Shown here: positions 15,861-17,980 of the stretch, piece after piece
How positions within the stretch are numbered: the first letter of the stretch is position 1
Layout of the letters: each line of letters opens with the position of its first letter
NCBI GenBank assembly: GCA_905479545.1
Contig: CAJQNE010000454.1
Location: 1-17,980, forward strand
Direction of reading: 5' to 3'
Length of the DNA stretch: 17,980 nucleotides
Source: an uncultured Gammaproteobacteria bacterium
Lineage (GTDB): Bacteria > Pseudomonadota > Gammaproteobacteria > CAJQNE01
Notes under the pieces: model-generated
The model's database searches: none
Seen by the model: only the letters and a program-made list of their open reading frames with translations
What the model was told of the DNA's origin: nothing
Program-made: the position numbers and the translations under genes

Positions 15861-16388
15861 ATGAAAAAACTTAGAGTTTTTCTGGCAGCGCTGCTGATTG
15901 TTACCCCGGTAATAACCGTAGCCGCCGAGACCGTGTACCTCGAACGTGAGGCATTCCTGCAACAGGTATTCGCAGGCGATGTGCCTGCGCCTGCTACCTA
16001 TTGGTTTGTGGGTGATAAAAAACTACGCGCGACCAAAGCGTTGGGTGTTGAGCCGTTGGGTTTGCGTACTCGTTATTGGGCAACGGCCAAACGTAGCGCC
16101 TGGGTTATGGAGGCGATAGGCAAAGAGATGCCGATAACGGTCGGCATTGTCGTCGAAAACGACGCCATTACCCAACTTGAGATTCTTACCTATCGCGAAA
16201 CCCGGGGCTGGGAAGTACAGCTTGCGGCATTTCGTCAACAATTTACCGGCGCCAAGGCACGGAAAACCAATCAGCTCGACCGCCATATCGACGGCATCAG
16301 CGGCGCCACTTTATCGGTGAGAGCGGTAACCGGGCTAAGTCGCTTAGCGCTGGCTCTGCATGCAGAAATCATGTCGGCCACTAAGTAG
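15861..16388 (+). CDS. Exported FMN-binding protein with flavinylation motif
   Basis: A 175-aa FMN_bind-domain protein of the NqrC/RnfG type. A signal peptide runs from MKKLRVFLAALLIV to VAA at about 20-22. The C-terminal HIDGISGATLSV holds the flavinylation motif S-G-A-T (147-150), where Thr150 would carry FMN attached by ApbE. The flavin would work in the periplasm. ATG 15852 is in frame but GGA at 15854 fits the ATG at 15861. It lies between the porin terminator and the PepSY gene, which starts about 31 bases after its stop. No ApbE gene is in the window, so flavinylation must be supplied from elsewhere. Together with PepSY this suggests transmembrane electron transfer to a periplasmic acceptor such as ferric iron. 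Confidence 0.9.
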   Translation: MKKLRVFLAALLIVTPVITVAAETVYLEREAFLQQVFAGDVPAPATYWFVGDKKLRATKALGVEPLGLRTRYWATAKRSAWVMEAIGKEMPITVGIVVENDAITQLEILTYRETRGWEVQLAAFRQQFTGAKARKTNQLDRHIDGISGATLSVRAVTGLSRLALALHAEIMSATK

Positions 16389-16419
16389 TGCTGCGCAATG
16401 CCCGGGACAATGTTGCGTG

Positions 16420-17178
16420 ATGCCTAAGAGTGGCGCTAGCAAGCAGCGGTTATTGCGAACACTGCATCGCCGTACCGGCGTGGTTATTGCTGTACTCGTT
16501 ATCTGGTTAGCAATATCGGGAGTGATGCTAAATCATAGTGCCGGTTTGCGACTGAATGATCGCCACATCGGCGCTGATTTGGCTGAGGCAATTTATGGTC
16601 TGCAACCAGAGTCGGTGGAGAGTGGTTTTTTGGTGGCTGAGCAGTGGTTAGCGACTGCTGAAAATCAGCTGTTTGTAGGCAGTCAGCCGGTCGCTAGTGG
16701 CTATCAGAACCTGCTGGCTGCGGTGGCATTGCCGCCAATGTTCATTGTCGCCGTTGATTCGAAGTCGGTAACGCTGTTACTCAGTAGCGGCGAGCTGGTT
16801 GAGCGGTTATATGGCGCTGATTTGCCAGTGCAGCAGATTGCGACTGCATCCAGTAGCGATGAATTTTTACTGCTCTGGAGCGAGTCCGGTCGCTGTTTTC
16901 GCTCAACCAATAGCGAGTTGGTAGCGTGGCAGCCTTGCTCCGAGGCACAGCGTCAAACTGCTCCGGTCACTCAGGCGACGCTCCCCGCCGAGCAGCGACA
17001 GGCGATAGAAAAGCAGCTCGGCGGTGCAAAAATAAGTTGGCAGCAGCTGTTGTTGGATCTGCATTCGGGCAAAGCGGTTGGCTGGCTGGGCCGCCTATTG
17101 GCTGATAGCTCGGCAATACTGCTCATTCTATTGGCAGTGACGGGTTTGGTAATGGCAAGCCGGCGGCGAAAGCTCTAA
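16420..17178 (+). CDS. Compact PepSY-associated transmembrane protein
   Basis: A 252-aa inner-membrane protein. TM1 is about 18-36, in HRRTGVVIAVLVIWLAISGV, and ends GVMLNHS. A periplasmic domain of about 170 residues follows, and TM2 is about 228-246. Before TM2 comes LHSGKAVGWLGR. These are the PepSY_TM signatures, but the protein has two helices, fewer than the usual three or four of iron-regulated PepSY proteins (PiuB type). His16, His39 and His215 near the membrane could bind haem; this is inference. Cys159 and Cys173 may form a disulfide. I chose ATG 16420; the in-frame start at 16360 would run inside the FMN-binding gene. The ribosome site is weak, suggesting coupling to that gene. Confidence 0.78.
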   Translation: MPKSGASKQRLLRTLHRRTGVVIAVLVIWLAISGVMLNHSAGLRLNDRHIGADLAEAIYGLQPESVESGFLVAEQWLATAENQLFVGSQPVASGYQNLLAAVALPPMFIVAVDSKSVTLLLSSGELVERLYGADLPVQQIATASSSDEFLLLWSESGRCFRSTNSELVAWQPCSEAQRQTAPVTQATLPAEQRQAIEKQLGGAKISWQQLLLDLHSGKAVGWLGRLLADSSAILLILLAVTGLVMASRRRKL

Positions 17179-17219
17179 AATCGCCGCCCGCCTCGCCTCG
17201 CTATTACGGCCAGCTTGCT

Positions 17220-17980
17220 ATGACCGAAACCGTACCTGAAACTGCCAACTCGCCCGATGCTGGCCGCAGTGATATGCAGCTGGAGTTACGCCATAGCCGC
17301 CTCAGCGACTACGGCGATGTCCGTCGGATTATGGAAGGTATTTATAAAGGCCTTGGCGGTCCGTGGTCGGAAGCGGAGTTTGCCGCTCAGCTCAAGAAAT
17401 TTCCCGAAGGCCAAATCTGCATCGAAGACAACGGCAAGCTGGTGGCGGCGGCGGTCAGCATTATTGTTGATTACGATAAGTACGGTGACAACCACAATTA
17501 TGAAGTAATAACCGGCGACGGTAGCTTCAACACTCATGACGCTAAGGGCGACACGTTATACGGTATCGATTTATTTGTTGACCCGGACTATCGCGGACTG
17601 CGGTTGGGTCGTCGCTTATACGATGCCCGCAAAGAGCTCTGCGAAAACCTGAATTTAAAACGCATCATTATCGGTGCCCGCATTTCGGGCTATTCAGAGA
17701 GTGAGCACAAGAAGCCCCGTACCTATATTGATGCGGTGCAGGCACAGGAAATCCGTGATCCGAATTTGAGCTTCCAGCTGGCCAATGGCTTCCAGGTACG
17801 ACGTCTGGTTAAAGGTTATAGCCCGGAAGACAGCGCTAGCGGTAGCTACGGCGTGGTACTTGAATGGCCAAATATTTCTTATAGCGAAGCCGATGAACCG
17901 CTGATAGGCAGCCACAAATCAGTCGTGCGCGTTGGCGCGGTGCAGTGGCAGATGCGGCGGGTCGACTCGCTGGAAGAGCT
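17220..17980 (+). CDS. GNAT acetyltransferase / carbon-nitrogen hydrolase fusion, 3'-truncated
   Basis: The open frame from ATG 17220 runs off the window without a stop, so 253 residues are visible. Residues to about 235 form a GNAT domain; the acetyl-CoA motif is VDPDYRGLRLGRRLYD, with the R-x-x-x-G-R/K pattern weakly kept. A short linker then leads to SVVRVGAVQWQMRRVDSLEEL, the first strand of a nitrilase-type carbon-nitrogen hydrolase. The full protein in this family is about 510 residues; the catalytic Glu-Lys-Cys of the hydrolase lies right of the window. The substrate is unknown. It starts 41 bases after the PepSY stop and probably is a separate unit. Confidence 0.85.
   Translation, partial: MTETVPETANSPDAGRSDMQLELRHSRLSDYGDVRRIMEGIYKGLGGPWSEAEFAAQLKKFPEGQICIEDNGKLVAAAVSIIVDYDKYGDNHNYEVITGDGSFNTHDAKGDTLYGIDLFVDPDYRGLRLGRRLYDARKELCENLNLKRIIIGARISGYSESEHKKPRTYIDAVQAQEIRDPNLSFQLANGFQVRRLVKGYSPEDSASGSYGVVLEWPNISYSEADEPLIGSHKSVVRVGAVQWQMRRVDSLEE

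Noticed and set aside
16360..16419. Earlier in-frame start for the PepSY gene
   Set aside because: It would overlap the end of the FMN-binding gene and adds residues with no PepSY similarity.

Overview
The window looks like chromosomal DNA of an aerobic, lipid-using gammaproteobacterium, probably a marine lineage such as Cellvibrionales/Spongiibacteraceae. This is inferred from gene content, moderate GC and protein style; there is no rRNA or other phylogenetic marker. Gene density is high and no gene-free stretch exceeds about 300 bases. I saw no tRNA, rRNA, CRISPR array, insertion sequence or phage gene.

Left part (1-2.9 kb, plus strand): the end of a TetR regulator, a 3-hydroxyisobutyryl-CoA-hydrolase-type crotonase, and a CinA-like molybdopterin-binding protein. 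An imperfect inverted repeat lies between the last two.

Minus-strand cluster (8.2 down to 2.9 kb): an acyl-CoA dehydrogenase, an HSD10-type 3-hydroxyacyl-CoA dehydrogenase, a hotdog thioesterase-like protein, an APH-fold kinase, a MAPEG membrane protein and an alpha-methylacyl-CoA racemase. This is an acyl-CoA degradation operon. A long palindrome separates the racemase gene from the rest.

Middle (8.2-10.4 kb): a divergent SDR, a YfcE-type phosphoesterase and a hemolysin III/PAQR protein. The divergent region at 8.3 kb holds a palindrome that fits the KstR2-type consensus.

Plus-strand cluster (10.6-14.5 kb): a histidine-phosphatase-fold protein, an ACAD10/11-like acyl-CoA dehydrogenase, a TetR regulator and a second APH-fold kinase. 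A palindromic operator candidate sits between the -35 and -10 boxes of the likely promoter. The window thus has two paralogous kinase plus acyl-CoA dehydrogenase sets. By analogy with LvaA/LvaC and ACAD10/11 these may handle 4-hydroxyacyl-CoA substrates.

Right part (14.5-17.2 kb, plus strand): a candidate Fur box inside a good promoter, a porin O/P-like outer membrane protein, a strong intrinsic terminator, an exported FMN-binding protein with a flavinylation motif, and a compact two-helix PepSY protein. I read this as an iron-regulated flavin electron-transfer module. The window ends inside a GNAT acetyltransferase fused to a carbon-nitrogen hydrolase.
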